Shown here: one piece after another, positions 44,860 to 53,413 of the stretch | How positions within the stretch are numbered: position 1 is the first letter of the stretch | How the letters are laid out: each line of letters opens with the position of its first letter | Source of the DNA: an uncultured Prevotella sp. | Lineage (GTDB): Bacteria > Bacteroidota > Bacteroidia > Bacteroidales > Bacteroidaceae | Assembly: GCA_947177775.1 (NCBI GenBank) | Contig: CAMWVS010000016.1 | Coordinates: 1 to 53,793 of the forward strand | Reading direction: 5' to 3' | Length of the DNA: 53,793 nucleotides | Program-made: the position numbers and the translations under genes | Notes under the pieces: model-generated | Databases searched by the model: none | Told to the model about the DNA's origin: nothing | Seen by the model: the letters and a program-made list of their open reading frames with translations, nothing else

Positions 44860-45672
44860 TTAGAGTATGCGTCCGCGCAAGCTGAACTTGATGACGGGAT
44901 AGACCTTGAGATAATCCATGATGTCGGAAATGTCGTTCTTCACCTCTTCATCCAACGTCTTGTCCAAATCTACGCCGTCAGCATAGATTTTCGGCTTGCC
45001 TTGGAACTGTGCGCCAAGCTCAAAACGGAAACCGATGCGGTTCTTCGGTATCAACCGGCCGAAACCGAGGCCGAGGTAAGGACGGAAACCGCTGACCTTC
45101 ATACCGCCGGTGACATCACCATTATCATTGATAGGGATGCGATACTCGTCAATGTCAATACCGAACTTCTCATCATCCGGAAGGTTCTGATACCAGTCAT
45201 TGCTTTCCACAGTCTGGATGCTTTCAATAATACCCTGAGCCTCGTCACTGTGACCCTTAATCTTAATCAGCTTGTTTCCGCCGAAAGAGAAACCGGCGCA
45301 GATGAAGAAAGAACTTGCATTGGCGAAAGGATACAAATCGAATTTCACATCAACGTATGTACGGCTGAACGAAGCTTCTGCTTCTATCGGCTGTGTAAGG
45401 CTTATCGTCTGACCTCTATAGTCAACCGTTCCCAACTCCCCTCCGTCAAAATCCTGCGTTATCTTCAGCACTTTGGGCATGATGTTGAGTCCCACACGTG
45501 CCGAACACCACTTCGTCAGGCTGACAGAAGCATCAAGGCCGATACCTTCCGTTCCCACACCGACACCAACGCCGATGCGCTTTCCTACTCCGTAAAAATC
45601 TCCGCTTTTCTGTGCGGATACGCCCGTAAGACCGAGCAGCATCATTCCACATGCCAATAATAACTTTCTCAT
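44860..45672 (-). CDS. Outer-membrane beta-barrel protein, unknown function
   Basis: This 270-residue protein has a signal peptide (MRKLLLACGMMLLGLTGVSAQ). Alternating hydrophobic and polar strands typical of a small outer-membrane barrel follow (GIGLDASVSLTKWCSARVGLNIMP, TYVDVKFDLYPFANASSFFICAGFSFGGN, FRPYLGLGFGRLIPKNRIGFRFELGAQFQG). The ending is ...YPVIKFSLRGRIL. Family resemblance is to generic OmpW/PorT-like barrels. Partner and substrate are unknown. Its own promoter and terminator make it monocistronic. It lies just outside the left inverted repeat of the invertible cassette and is transcribed away from it. Confidence 0.75.
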   Translation of the reverse strand: MRKLLLACGMMLLGLTGVSAQKSGDFYGVGKRIGVGVGVGTEGIGLDASVSLTKWCSARVGLNIMPKVLKITQDFDGGELGTVDYRGQTISLTQPIEAEASFSRTYVDVKFDLYPFANASSFFICAGFSFGGNKLIKIKGHSDEAQGIIESIQTVESNDWYQNLPDDEKFGIDIDEYRIPINDNGDVTGGMKVSGFRPYLGLGFGRLIPKNRIGFRFELGAQFQGKPKIYADGVDLDKTLDEEVKNDISDIMDYLKVYPVIKFSLRGRIL

Positions 45673-45736
45673 TGCTGTTGTATAATTAATAAATGTCTGT
45701 ATTCTCTATCCAAACACTGCATATAACTTTTGTTTG

Positions 45737-45744
45737 CAAATATA
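45737..45744 (-). promoter_or_regulatory. Promoter -7 box of the beta-barrel gene
   Basis: TATATTTG on the minus strand, 64 bp before the ATG at 45672. In the 45673-46113 gap I see no TAnnTTTG box pointing rightwards. Confidence 0.6.
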
Positions 45745-46025
45745 ATAAAAAATTGTTTAACGCAGAAAGATGCTGACAACAAAAAATCATTACCGTACAA
45801 AGAATGTAGCCAAACGGTTCTAAAACAGGCATAAACGTCAGCAGCGACCATGCCGACATGCATTCCAGAACTACGACAAGGACGCTGGCAAACCACAATC
45901 GAGTCATCGCCAAGCCTGAAAAACACGCTAAATGCCATTCTGCGGAGGAGCATATTTAAAACCGCAAAAACGTGCGCCCATTTTTTCCGGTTTTAAACAT
46001 CCCACCTGCAGGGAGGCCTAAAAAC

Positions 46026-46048
46026 TGTATCTCTTTGCAGGAGATACA
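46026..46048. repeat. Left inverted repeat (recombinase crossover site) IRL
   Basis: This 23-bp site has arms TGTATCTC and GAGATACA around the asymmetric core TTTGCAG. It is a perfect inverted copy of 53414-53436. Two inverted 8-bp binding arms around a 7-bp core is the layout of a tyrosine recombinase crossover site. It lies 65 bp before the surface lipoprotein start. Confidence 0.88.
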
Positions 46049-46113
46049 GCCGCCGATGATGAAAAGAAAGAATAAGAGATGTATATTATTATTTATTAAT
46101 TAAATTTTTACAG

Positions 46114-49100
46114 ATGAAAAGAAAGTTTATTAGTGCACTACTCTTTGGAGCCGTAATAGCGACTTCAACGGGAACGTTTGTTTCATGTAAAGATTACGAT
46201 GACGACATTACGGAGCTTCGCAATCAGATTGCATCAAACGCAACGGATCTCGCTTCTCTCAAAGACGAGAAAATCTCGGAGATGGAGAAGCAGATTGCAA
46301 AGCTCGACGCACAGGCGAAAGAGCTTGATGCTGCCTACAAGAGCGCTGACGAGGCTCTCAGGGCTGCGATAGCAAAGGCTCAGGGCGACGCCGTGGATGC
46401 CGCAAAGGCTTACGCCGACATTCAGGCTGAGCAGGCACGCGTGGCCGCCATTGAGGACGCGCGCAAGATGGTGGAGGAAGCCAAGAACGGACTGCAGGCC
46501 GGTATTGACGCTGCCAACGCCAAAATTGCTGAGCAGGGCAACACCATTTCAAGTCTGACCGACGCCGTCAGCAAGCTCGAAGCTGCCAACATCGCAGCTC
46601 AGGCACGTGCCGACGAGGCATACAATCTGGCCAACGAGGCCAAGAACATGGCTCAGCAGAACGCTTCTGACATCGCCGGCTTGAACAACAAGCTCACGGC
46701 CATCAGCGAGTCGATGATCGAAGTGAAGACACAGCTCGAAGATCAGCTCACACTTCTCAACGGTCAGGTGGCCGGACTGCTGTCCACAGCCGAGCAGCAG
46801 GCTGCCAGCATCAGCTCTCTCGAAACTCAGCTCAACAATCTGAAAGAGAGCAACGACAAGGCTCTGGCCGAGCTGTCAGGCAAGGACGCCGAGCTGCAGA
46901 AGCTCATAGAGGACAACAACACCGCCATCAACAACCGTCTGGACAAGGAAGTGGCCGACCTGAAGAAGCTGGCTGCGGACAATCTGACGGAGGCAAAGGC
47001 ATACGCCGACGCTATTTCAGCAGCTGTTTCCGGTCAGATCTCGGACATCAACACGAGCATCTCCGAGCTGGAAAAGGCATACAAGGCTGCCGACGAGCAG
47101 CTTCAGAAGAACATTGACGCCCTCAAGGAAGATCTTCAGAAGCAGATTGACGCGCTGAAAGACAAAAACGACACTCAGGACCAGCGTATCAAGGAGCTTG
47201 AAGACCTGCTCAATGCTCTCGAAGGCGGTGATATCAAGGCTTTTGCCGAGAAGGTGGGCAAGATGGACGACGCCATCAAAACGCTGCAGAACGACATAAA
47301 GGACATCAACGACAACCTCATCTTCGAGGCTAAGCGTCTGAAGGGTCTCGTCTTCGCGCCGACGACGTTCGTTGACGGTATCGAGTGCATCAAGTTCGCC
47401 ACTCTCCAGTATCGCGACTGGGGCAGCAACCTGGAGGCTGACGCCGCTCCTGTCAACAACAAGACATACGTCATCGACGACGCCGAGCACACGGAGCAGT
47501 ATCTCGTCAACCCGAAGAACGCTTCTCTCGGCGACATCGTAAAGCTGGAGTTCGTTTCCAACAGTGCCACCAACACGCGCGCCGTGGCCGCTCAGGCTCC
47601 CATTGCCGTTACCGAGATGCCGACAAGCATCGTCAACGGTGTCATGACTCTGAAGCTGAAGAAGACCACAACGGAATCGTTCGGTATGGACCGCAACAAG
47701 TTCACCATCGTAGCCCTGAAGGCCACACTGTCCGACAAGTTCGTCAATGAGGGTGAGGAGAAAGCCGAGGTCTACTCCGACTGGGCACGTCTCTACGAAA
47801 GTTCCGTTACGCCCTATATCCACAACACAACCGCCAAGGATAATGCCGGCAAACGTCTTGAGGACGCTATCCGCAACATCGTCATTCCCGCAACAGACGG
47901 TGGTTCATCCACAGAACAGGAGAACTATTCTCACTTCTGGAACTACTCTACCGTATATAACAAACAAGGAAAGACAACAGAACTTGACCGTACGTACAAC
48001 TACCGTCACATCGCAGCCAAGGTATATTATAAGGACAACATCGACCTTTATTCTCTCGTCGAGGTATGCGACGATAATGGCAATGTATATGACCTTAGCA
48101 AATACGGTCTCGGCTTCGAGTTCAATCTGATGGACTATAAGCTGAAGAACGAGAACGCGACAACTGACGCCACCAACCAGAAGTATTTCGCCAAGCTGAC
48201 CGATGGTCATATCCTGACCTCTACAGCCCGCAATGGTGCGACAGAGAACCGTGACGCCATCGGCAAGGAGCCTATGATTCAGGTTGTTCTGGTCGACAAG
48301 CGCGATGCCGCCCACAAGAAGGTGGTTGACGTCCGCTACTTCAAGATTCAGTGGGTGGACAAGGACGTGGTTGACAACTATGGTCCGCTGGCTACACTCA
48401 ATGATGCAACCTATCCCTGCGATGGCTCTGTTGAAACGCTTATAAATGAAGAATATGTCAACGCCATCTACACAAAGTATGACATGACACGTTCTGAGTT
48501 CCACAACTCATACGAACTCAACACATCGCTCTTCAGAACCTATGAAGAGGCTGTCGCCGCTGTTTCACCGGCCACACCCCTCGGAACTATCACCGATGAA
48601 GCAGACTGGGCAGACCCAGGTCAGACTCACAACCTGAAGTGGATTTTCAACACCAAAGACAACCACGCTACTCAGGCCGAATATGAGGCCGGCAAAAAGA
48701 CCGTCACGGCCTACGGTTACTTCCAGAGCAAGACCAACCCCAACAGCCGCATCGTCTTCAGCCTCTCTCTGACTCTGAACATCCCGCGGATGGGATTAGC
48801 AAACGATGTTGAACACGGTCCTCTGTTTGATGTCAACGGTGTACGCAACTTTAATCCAATCCTTTATGACGACAAGAATTACGGCAAAGACTATGGTTAC
48901 GCTAACACTATGCTTCGGGGCGACATGCTCAAAGGTTATACAAAGAACGGCCCAGATCCTAAAAACTTCAGCGAGTTAGTTAACAAATTTACAGATTACT
49001 CAAAGTTTGTATTCGACGAGAGCAAGAAAGACGAACTGGTTAAGTCTGTCAACGCTACAAACAATGTAAATACCACTGCTTCAGACTGGACCGTTGATAA

Positions 49101-49818
49101 AGAAGGTCAGATTCTCTACTATAAGGGTGGAGAAGCCGCAACGATAACGAAGATAGTTAACGGCGAGATTGAAGATGAGATTATTCAGCTCAAGGAGAGC
49201 AATAACGGTCAGGACGGAAGCAAACCAACGGAAGGAGCAAAACTGTTGCTCGGCGTACATGTCCCCGTTAAGCTGGCTGGAACTTGGTGCAGTTACAATG
49301 GCGTCATTGACGCATTCAACGTAAAATTCCTCACTCCGCTGAAACTCAACTCTTCATTCAATGAGGTTTCTGTTAAGGATATCGCTACCGGCGGCTCGTC
49401 TTCTGCAGCGCTGACCGGAACCATAGAGATCAAGGAAGCGTTCACCTCAAACCCGAAGGTTGTCTGGAACAATGCCTCTTCGCAGACGAAAGACGCCGTA
49501 CGTATGAGCTGGTATGGAATGAGCACAACCGCACCTGTAGTATATGACATTGCGAACGCCAAGACCAACATCCAGAAGAACGGAACAATCGGCAGCAACT
49601 GCAACGTGAAACTGAGCGAAATCCAGAATGCCGACGGAACACCTAAATTCTCTGTCAGCGTGACCAACCCCTACACCAAGGATGCCAAGGTCAACTTCCA
49701 CAACCTGTCAGGAAACGCCATCGGTCAGGAATTCAAGATCTCCATCCCCGTTACGGTTGAGACAAAGTGGCAGACTCTGAACGCAACGCTCGTTGTCAAG
49801 GTTCAGCCGAACATCTGA
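46114..49818 (+). CDS. Large coiled-coil surface lipoprotein, S-layer-like candidate
   Basis: This 1234-residue protein has a lipoprotein signal (TFVSC, Cys25) followed by KDYDDD, like the acidic export signal that sends Bacteroidetes lipoproteins to the cell surface. Residues 28-400 are a long coiled coil with heptads and Ala-rich stretches (EKQIAKLDAQAKELDAAYKSAD, LQKQIDALKDKNDTQDQRIKELE). The remaining 800 residues are beta-rich with no motif known to me. The architecture recalls the phase-variable S-layer protein BT1927 of B. thetaiotaomicron, but homology was not tested. In the present orientation no promoter is visible in front of it. Confidence 0.8.
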   Translation: MKRKFISALLFGAVIATSTGTFVSCKDYDDDITELRNQIASNATDLASLKDEKISEMEKQIAKLDAQAKELDAAYKSADEALRAAIAKAQGDAVDAAKAYADIQAEQARVAAIEDARKMVEEAKNGLQAGIDAANAKIAEQGNTISSLTDAVSKLEAANIAAQARADEAYNLANEAKNMAQQNASDIAGLNNKLTAISESMIEVKTQLEDQLTLLNGQVAGLLSTAEQQAASISSLETQLNNLKESNDKALAELSGKDAELQKLIEDNNTAINNRLDKEVADLKKLAADNLTEAKAYADAISAAVSGQISDINTSISELEKAYKAADEQLQKNIDALKEDLQKQIDALKDKNDTQDQRIKELEDLLNALEGGDIKAFAEKVGKMDDAIKTLQNDIKDINDNLIFEAKRLKGLVFAPTTFVDGIECIKFATLQYRDWGSNLEADAAPVNNKTYVIDDAEHTEQYLVNPKNASLGDIVKLEFVSNSATNTRAVAAQAPIAVTEMPTSIVNGVMTLKLKKTTTESFGMDRNKFTIVALKATLSDKFVNEGEEKAEVYSDWARLYESSVTPYIHNTTAKDNAGKRLEDAIRNIVIPATDGGSSTEQENYSHFWNYSTVYNKQGKTTELDRTYNYRHIAAKVYYKDNIDLYSLVEVCDDNGNVYDLSKYGLGFEFNLMDYKLKNENATTDATNQKYFAKLTDGHILTSTARNGATENRDAIGKEPMIQVVLVDKRDAAHKKVVDVRYFKIQWVDKDVVDNYGPLATLNDATYPCDGSVETLINEEYVNAIYTKYDMTRSEFHNSYELNTSLFRTYEEAVAAVSPATPLGTITDEADWADPGQTHNLKWIFNTKDNHATQAEYEAGKKTVTAYGYFQSKTNPNSRIVFSLSLTLNIPRMGLANDVEHGPLFDVNGVRNFNPILYDDKNYGKDYGYANTMLRGDMLKGYTKNGPDPKNFSELVNKFTDYSKFVFDESKKDELVKSVNATNNVNTTASDWTVDKEGQILYYKGGEAATITKIVNGEIEDEIIQLKESNNGQDGSKPTEGAKLLLGVHVPVKLAGTWCSYNGVIDAFNVKFLTPLKLNSSFNEVSVKDIATGGSSSAALTGTIEIKEAFTSNPKVVWNNASSQTKDAVRMSWYGMSTTAPVVYDIANAKTNIQKNGTIGSNCNVKLSEIQNADGTPKFSVSVTNPYTKDAKVNFHNLSGNAIGQEFKISIPVTVETKWQTLNATLVVKVQPNI

Positions 49819-49866
49819 TGAAGAAAAGTCTGATGAGGGTGTTGCAAATCATATAAACTATCCGGA

Positions 49867-49960
49867 TTGTAGGGACATCGCTTTGCGATGTTGATTGAAT
49901 ATCAACTGATTAAGTCAAATCAACTGATTGAGTCAACGTGCCAAAGGCACGTCCCTACAA
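49867..49960. repeat. 94-bp palindromic element with 10-bp terminal inverted repeats
   Basis: TTGTAGGGAC at 49867-49876 is mirrored by GTCCCTACAA at 49951-49960. Inside are smaller hairpins (ACATCG with CGATGT, ACGTGCC with GGCACGT) and AT-rich direct repeats. It is non-coding and resembles dispersed MITE-like repeats of Bacteroidales. It lies 49 bp after the surface lipoprotein stop. Confidence 0.75.
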
Positions 49961-50025
49961 ATTCATGGTTCTGCAACATCTTCTAAGCCACGGCTCTTTC
50001 ATTGGCACGGCAACAGGCTGATTCT

Positions 50026-50135
50026 GTTACACGGCTCAAGTAACGGCGTTACACGGCCCAAGTAACAGCGTTACACGGCCCAAGTAACAATGTTACACGG
50101 CCCGCGTAACAATGTTACATGACCCGCGTAACACA
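50026..50135. repeat. Five 22-bp tandem dyad repeats (locus B)
   Basis: Units start at 50026, 50048, 50070, 50092 and 50114, each beginning GTTAC and with GTAAC at positions 15-19, then a 3-bp spacer. The family is the same as at 15423-15510. The remainder of the 49819-50308 gap holds the 94-bp element before it and a hairpin after it. Confidence 0.9.
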
Positions 50136-50213
50136 ATGAACAAACGCTTGCCGTATGTTCACACGGCAGTCAGGCCAAATGGAATTGCCGGACCTCTCAA
50201 CAAACCAGAAAAC

Positions 50214-50259
50214 GAAAGACACCCTCTCTCCCTCCTCGTGTGTGAAGGGTGTCTTTCTT
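50214..50259 (+). terminator. Hairpin terminator inside the cassette
   Basis: GAAAGACACCCT pairs perfectly with AGGGTGTCTTTC across a 20-nt loop, followed by a T/C-rich run. It could end the surface lipoprotein transcript or attenuate reading into the downstream lipoprotein and ompA genes. Confidence 0.6.
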
Positions 50260-50308
50260 TCTCAAAGACAACGCACAACGGAAATACTGTAATAACGGAA
50301 ATACTGTA

Positions 50309-50797
50309 ATGAAACATCTGATTGCGGCCGCAGCCGCCCTGTTTGTCCTGACGGTAGCGATGTCCTCGTGCTCCGGATGTTCGAGCCGCAGCGAAAGACA
50401 GACGGACAGCACGCCGACATTCGTCAAGGCCGACACGGCCATGGTGCTGGAGCTGGCCGAAAGTTATCTGAACCATGTCAGGGACAAGGATTATGACGGA
50501 GCCGTCAGCATGCTCAATGTCATCACGAACGATAGCGTCATGCCCCTGACGGAAGACATGCGACAGAGCATCATCGTCCAGCAGCGGACATTCCCAGTCA
50601 TGGGCTATCAGCTCACGGACATGGAGTTCGTAGACGCCAACCGCGTGAAAGTGACCTACGCCATCGAGTTTTTCGAGAAAGAACCGGGCAGCAGCATGCA
50701 GAACACCATCAGCATCACCTTTGCGCCGCAACGCATCAACGGCGACTGGTATCTCGAACTGATGGACAGGCAGCTTGACGGAGCGGACAGTTTTTAG
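50309..50797 (+). CDS. Small lipoprotein, unknown function
   Basis: This 162-residue protein starts at ATG 50309, which opens a lipoprotein signal ending AMSSC (Cys21). The mature part has a helix (ADTAMVLELAESYLNHVRDKDYDGAVSML) and a beta half (YQLTDMEFVDANRVKVTYAIEFF, NTISITFAPQRINGDWYLELMDR). Helix-then-sheet with a Trp-Tyr ending recalls NTF2-like/DUF4878 lipoproteins, but I am not certain. OmpA follows 20 bp later, so the two are an operon. Being inside the invertible cassette suggests a role linked to the surface layer. Confidence 0.7.
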   Translation: MKHLIAAAAALFVLTVAMSSCSGCSSRSERQTDSTPTFVKADTAMVLELAESYLNHVRDKDYDGAVSMLNVITNDSVMPLTEDMRQSIIVQQRTFPVMGYQLTDMEFVDANRVKVTYAIEFFEKEPGSSMQNTISITFAPQRINGDWYLELMDRQLDGADSF

Positions 50798-50817
50798 AAA
50801 AGGAAAACGATTGCACA

Positions 50818-51954
50818 ATGAAGAAAAGATATATACTCATGGGCGCCCTCATGGCGCTGTCTCCACGGATTGTGGCCCAGACCACCGGTGACGGAGAGGA
50901 AGCAGCGGAGGTGTTCCGCCCTCACACCTACATTCAGATGGGCGGCGGCGCACAATATACATTGGGTGAGGCTTCACCCGGCGATCTGCTCTCGCCGAAC
51001 GTCCAGGTGGCGGCCGGATGGCAGTTCCGGCCTTGGCTGGGCGCACGTCTGGCCGTGGGAGCATGGCAGAGCCGGGGCGGAATCAACGGCGTGATGACAG
51101 CCGGAGGAGCTGTCGGCCGTACATACAAATACAGCTATGTTGCACCGGCGGCAGACCTCGTGTTCAATCTCTCTAATGTCATCTGCGGTTACAGTCCCAC
51201 ACGGGTGGCAAGCCTGACGGCATTTGTCGGTGCCGGTGTCAACATAGCTTTCAGTAACGACGAGGCCATGGACATAACGCGCTCTGGATATGAGCTGGCC
51301 TACGTCTGGGACGGAACGTGCGTGAGACCTGTCGGCCGCGCCGGCATAGGGCTGGACCTGCGGCTGTCGCGTGCGGTGAGCATCGGTCTGGAGGCCAACG
51401 CCAACGTGACGAGCGACAAGTATAACTCGAAGAAGGCGGGCAACGCCGACTGGTATTTCAACGCTCTGGCCGGCGTCAGGGTTGCCATCGGACGCACCAC
51501 ACGCAAGGCGGCTCCGGCCTCACAGCCCGAGCCTGTCATTCCCGTTGCGGAAGAGCCTGCGCCCAAACCTGTGGAACAGGAGCTCAGAAGCGAGCCGACG
51601 ACGCAGCCCGCGGAGGCGAAGGCCGCAGAGCCCGTACGCCGCGACATATTTTTCCGCATCAACTCGTTTGCCGTGCGTGACAGCGAGATGGAGAAGTTGG
51701 CCGACCTGGCCGGTTATCTGAAGGCCAATCCTGAGGCGCAGCTTCGCGTGACGGGATATGCCGACGCTGCAACGGGTACGGCCGCCATCAACGAACGGCT
51801 GTCGGCGAAACGTGCCGCCGAAGTGGCGCGGTTGCTCGTCCGCAAGTTCGGAATCGCTGCCGGCCGCGTCGTGACGGCGCATGAAGGCTCGCGAGTCCAG
51901 CCGTTCGCGGATAATGACAGCAATAGAGTGTCGATATGCGTCACGGAGGAGTGA
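50818..51954 (+). CDS. OmpA-family outer-membrane protein with peptidoglycan-binding domain
   Basis: This 378-residue protein has a signal peptide (MKKRYILMGALMALSPRIVAQ). An eight-strand-like barrel (about 35-225: YIQMGGGAQYTLGEA, GWQFRPWLGARLAVGAW, ALAGVRVAIGR) is followed by a Pro/Glu/Ala-rich linker (about 230-275) and a C-terminal OmpA domain (about 280-378). The latter carries the Asp and Arg that hold diaminopimelate (VTGYADAATG, NERLSAKRAAEVARLL). It would tie the outer membrane and surface protein to the cell wall. Its last 25 bp, stop included, are repeated 44 bp downstream. Confidence 0.88.
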   Translation: MKKRYILMGALMALSPRIVAQTTGDGEEAAEVFRPHTYIQMGGGAQYTLGEASPGDLLSPNVQVAAGWQFRPWLGARLAVGAWQSRGGINGVMTAGGAVGRTYKYSYVAPAADLVFNLSNVICGYSPTRVASLTAFVGAGVNIAFSNDEAMDITRSGYELAYVWDGTCVRPVGRAGIGLDLRLSRAVSIGLEANANVTSDKYNSKKAGNADWYFNALAGVRVAIGRTTRKAAPASQPEPVIPVAEEPAPKPVEQELRSEPTTQPAEAKAAEPVRRDIFFRINSFAVRDSEMEKLADLAGYLKANPEAQLRVTGYADAATGTAAINERLSAKRAAEVARLLVRKFGIAAGRVVTAHEGSRVQPFADNDSNRVSICVTEE

Positions 51955-51998
51955 GGCATGTCAACGATGATAAGTCGATATGCGTCACGGAGGAGTGA
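51930..51998. repeat. 25-bp direct repeat of the ompA 3' end
   Basis: The stretch starting GTCGATATGCGTCACGG at 51930-51954, which ends with the ompA stop, is repeated exactly at 51974-51998, 44 bp on. The following gap to 52292 is AT-rich and holds no other recognisable feature. Confidence 0.9.
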
Positions 51999-52292
51999 CC
52001 ATTATGACAGAATGAGAACAGCAGATAGAATAACTTTTTCATGAATAATATATTGGCAAGAAAGACAGTAAATAGTTTATTGACATAGGCCGATGAACAG
52101 ACAAAAAGGAAAACGATATTCATTGGGCCGATAACTGGGCTAATAACGAAGGATAACACAATTAACATATAGAGTACATTGATTGGGAGGTATGTCGTAG
52201 TGATACGGTATATCTCCATTTTTTTATGGCACGTCCATTGCACTTATGGATGTATGGCGCGCGAGGCACGAACAACCAAAATCAATATAGAT

Positions 52293-53330
52293 ATGACATC
52301 CATTATTATCAAACTTTCACTCGAAAGCCTGATGGCAGGCAACAAAGAAATCGTTATCAACCTTGACGGAAGCCAGACTGTCACTGACAACGGAGACAAT
52401 AACCATGACAGCGGAGACAAAAAACATGACGACGGAGACCGGAAATGGCTGTTCGGATTCATGGAGGACATCATCCGGCGGCTGGAAGAAACAGGCCGGG
52501 AACGCACGGCGGAGACCTATCGCGCAACGCTGAGCAGCTTCAGACAGTTCCGGAAGGGAAAAGACATCACTTTCAGTGCAATGGACGGGGACATGACGGA
52601 AAGCTACGAACGCTATCTGATGGAAAAGAACATAGCGCTGAACACCATTTCTTTTTATATGAGAATCCTCCGGGCAGTCTACAACCGGGCGGTCAGAAAA
52701 CACCTGACGGCCGACCGACAGCCTTTCGCCACGGTCTACACGAGCATCGGACGGACGGTGAAAAGGGCCGTGACGATAGACGTGATAAGGCGCATAAGGG
52801 ACATGGAACCGCGAAGCAAGACGGGCGAGCTGGCACGTGACATGTTCCTCTTCAGCTTCTACACACGCGGAATGTCGTTCGTGGACATGGCCTATCTGAA
52901 ACCGTCGGACATCCGCGACGGCACGCTCGTCTACAGACGGAAGAAGACAGGAAGACGGATTTATGTGAAATGGGAGGATAACATGCAGCGGATTGTAGAC
53001 CGCTATGCCGCGGAAAGCAGCGTCTATCTGCTGCCGCTGATAAAGAAGGACAACGGAAAGGAACGAAATCAGTACCGCCACAAACAGAACGTCATCAACC
53101 GCGAGCTGAAAGCAATATCGGAGGAACTGCGGCTCGACTGCCGGCTGTCGATGTATGTGGCCCGGCATTCGTGGGCCAGCATCGCGAGAACTCTCAATGT
53201 TCCGGTGGAAACCATCTGCCGCGGAATGGGCCATGACTCCGAACGGACCACGCAGATATATCTGAAGACGCTCAACACCGACGCCATCGATCAGGCAAAC
53301 ATGATGATAATAAACGCGCTGGAAGGCTGA
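52293..53330 (+). CDS. Tyrosine recombinase (probable DNA invertase)
   Basis: With the start at ATG 52293 this is a 345-residue enzyme. The frame is open from 52179 and ATG 52332 is also possible. After an acidic Asn/Asp/Gly-rich stretch encoded by 21-bp repeats, a SAM-like DNA-binding domain (about 55-150: GRERTAETYRATLSSFRQF, NTISFYMRILRAVYNRAV) leads to the catalytic domain. That domain has R192 (YTRGMSFVDM), the Lys in RRKKTGRR, R291 (MYVARHSWAS; Tyr288 replaces the usual His), H314 (GMGHDSERT) and the nucleophile Y323. It resembles Bacteroides invertases. It is inside the repeat-bounded cassette and is the obvious enzyme for its inversion. Confidence 0.87.
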   Translation: MTSIIIKLSLESLMAGNKEIVINLDGSQTVTDNGDNNHDSGDKKHDDGDRKWLFGFMEDIIRRLEETGRERTAETYRATLSSFRQFRKGKDITFSAMDGDMTESYERYLMEKNIALNTISFYMRILRAVYNRAVRKHLTADRQPFATVYTSIGRTVKRAVTIDVIRRIRDMEPRSKTGELARDMFLFSFYTRGMSFVDMAYLKPSDIRDGTLVYRRKKTGRRIYVKWEDNMQRIVDRYAAESSVYLLPLIKKDNGKERNQYRHKQNVINRELKAISEELRLDCRLSMYVARHSWASIARTLNVPVETICRGMGHDSERTTQIYLKTLNTDAIDQANMMIINALEG

Positions 53331-53413
53331 AAATCAGAACCACCGGTCCACAACGGATACAGGACCTACCACGCACGAAAAATGAAACGGAATGATAACG
53401 GGGATAAAAAAAT

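Noticed and set aside
44818..45660. A 280-codon plus-strand frame over the beta-barrel gene
   Set aside because: It is the shadow of the minus-strand gene, which has a signal peptide, a promoter and a terminator.
46026..46048. The core TTTGC of the left repeat as a -7 box for the surface lipoprotein
   Set aside because: The preceding bases give TCTCTTTG, not TAnnTTTG, and no TTTG element lies 19-21 bp upstream. A weak promoter cannot be fully excluded.
51941..52243. A 100-codon hydrophobic minus-strand frame between ompA and the recombinase
   Set aside because: The region is AT-rich, so apparent hydrophobic helices arise by chance. There is no promoter and part of it is antisense to ompA and its duplicated 3' end.
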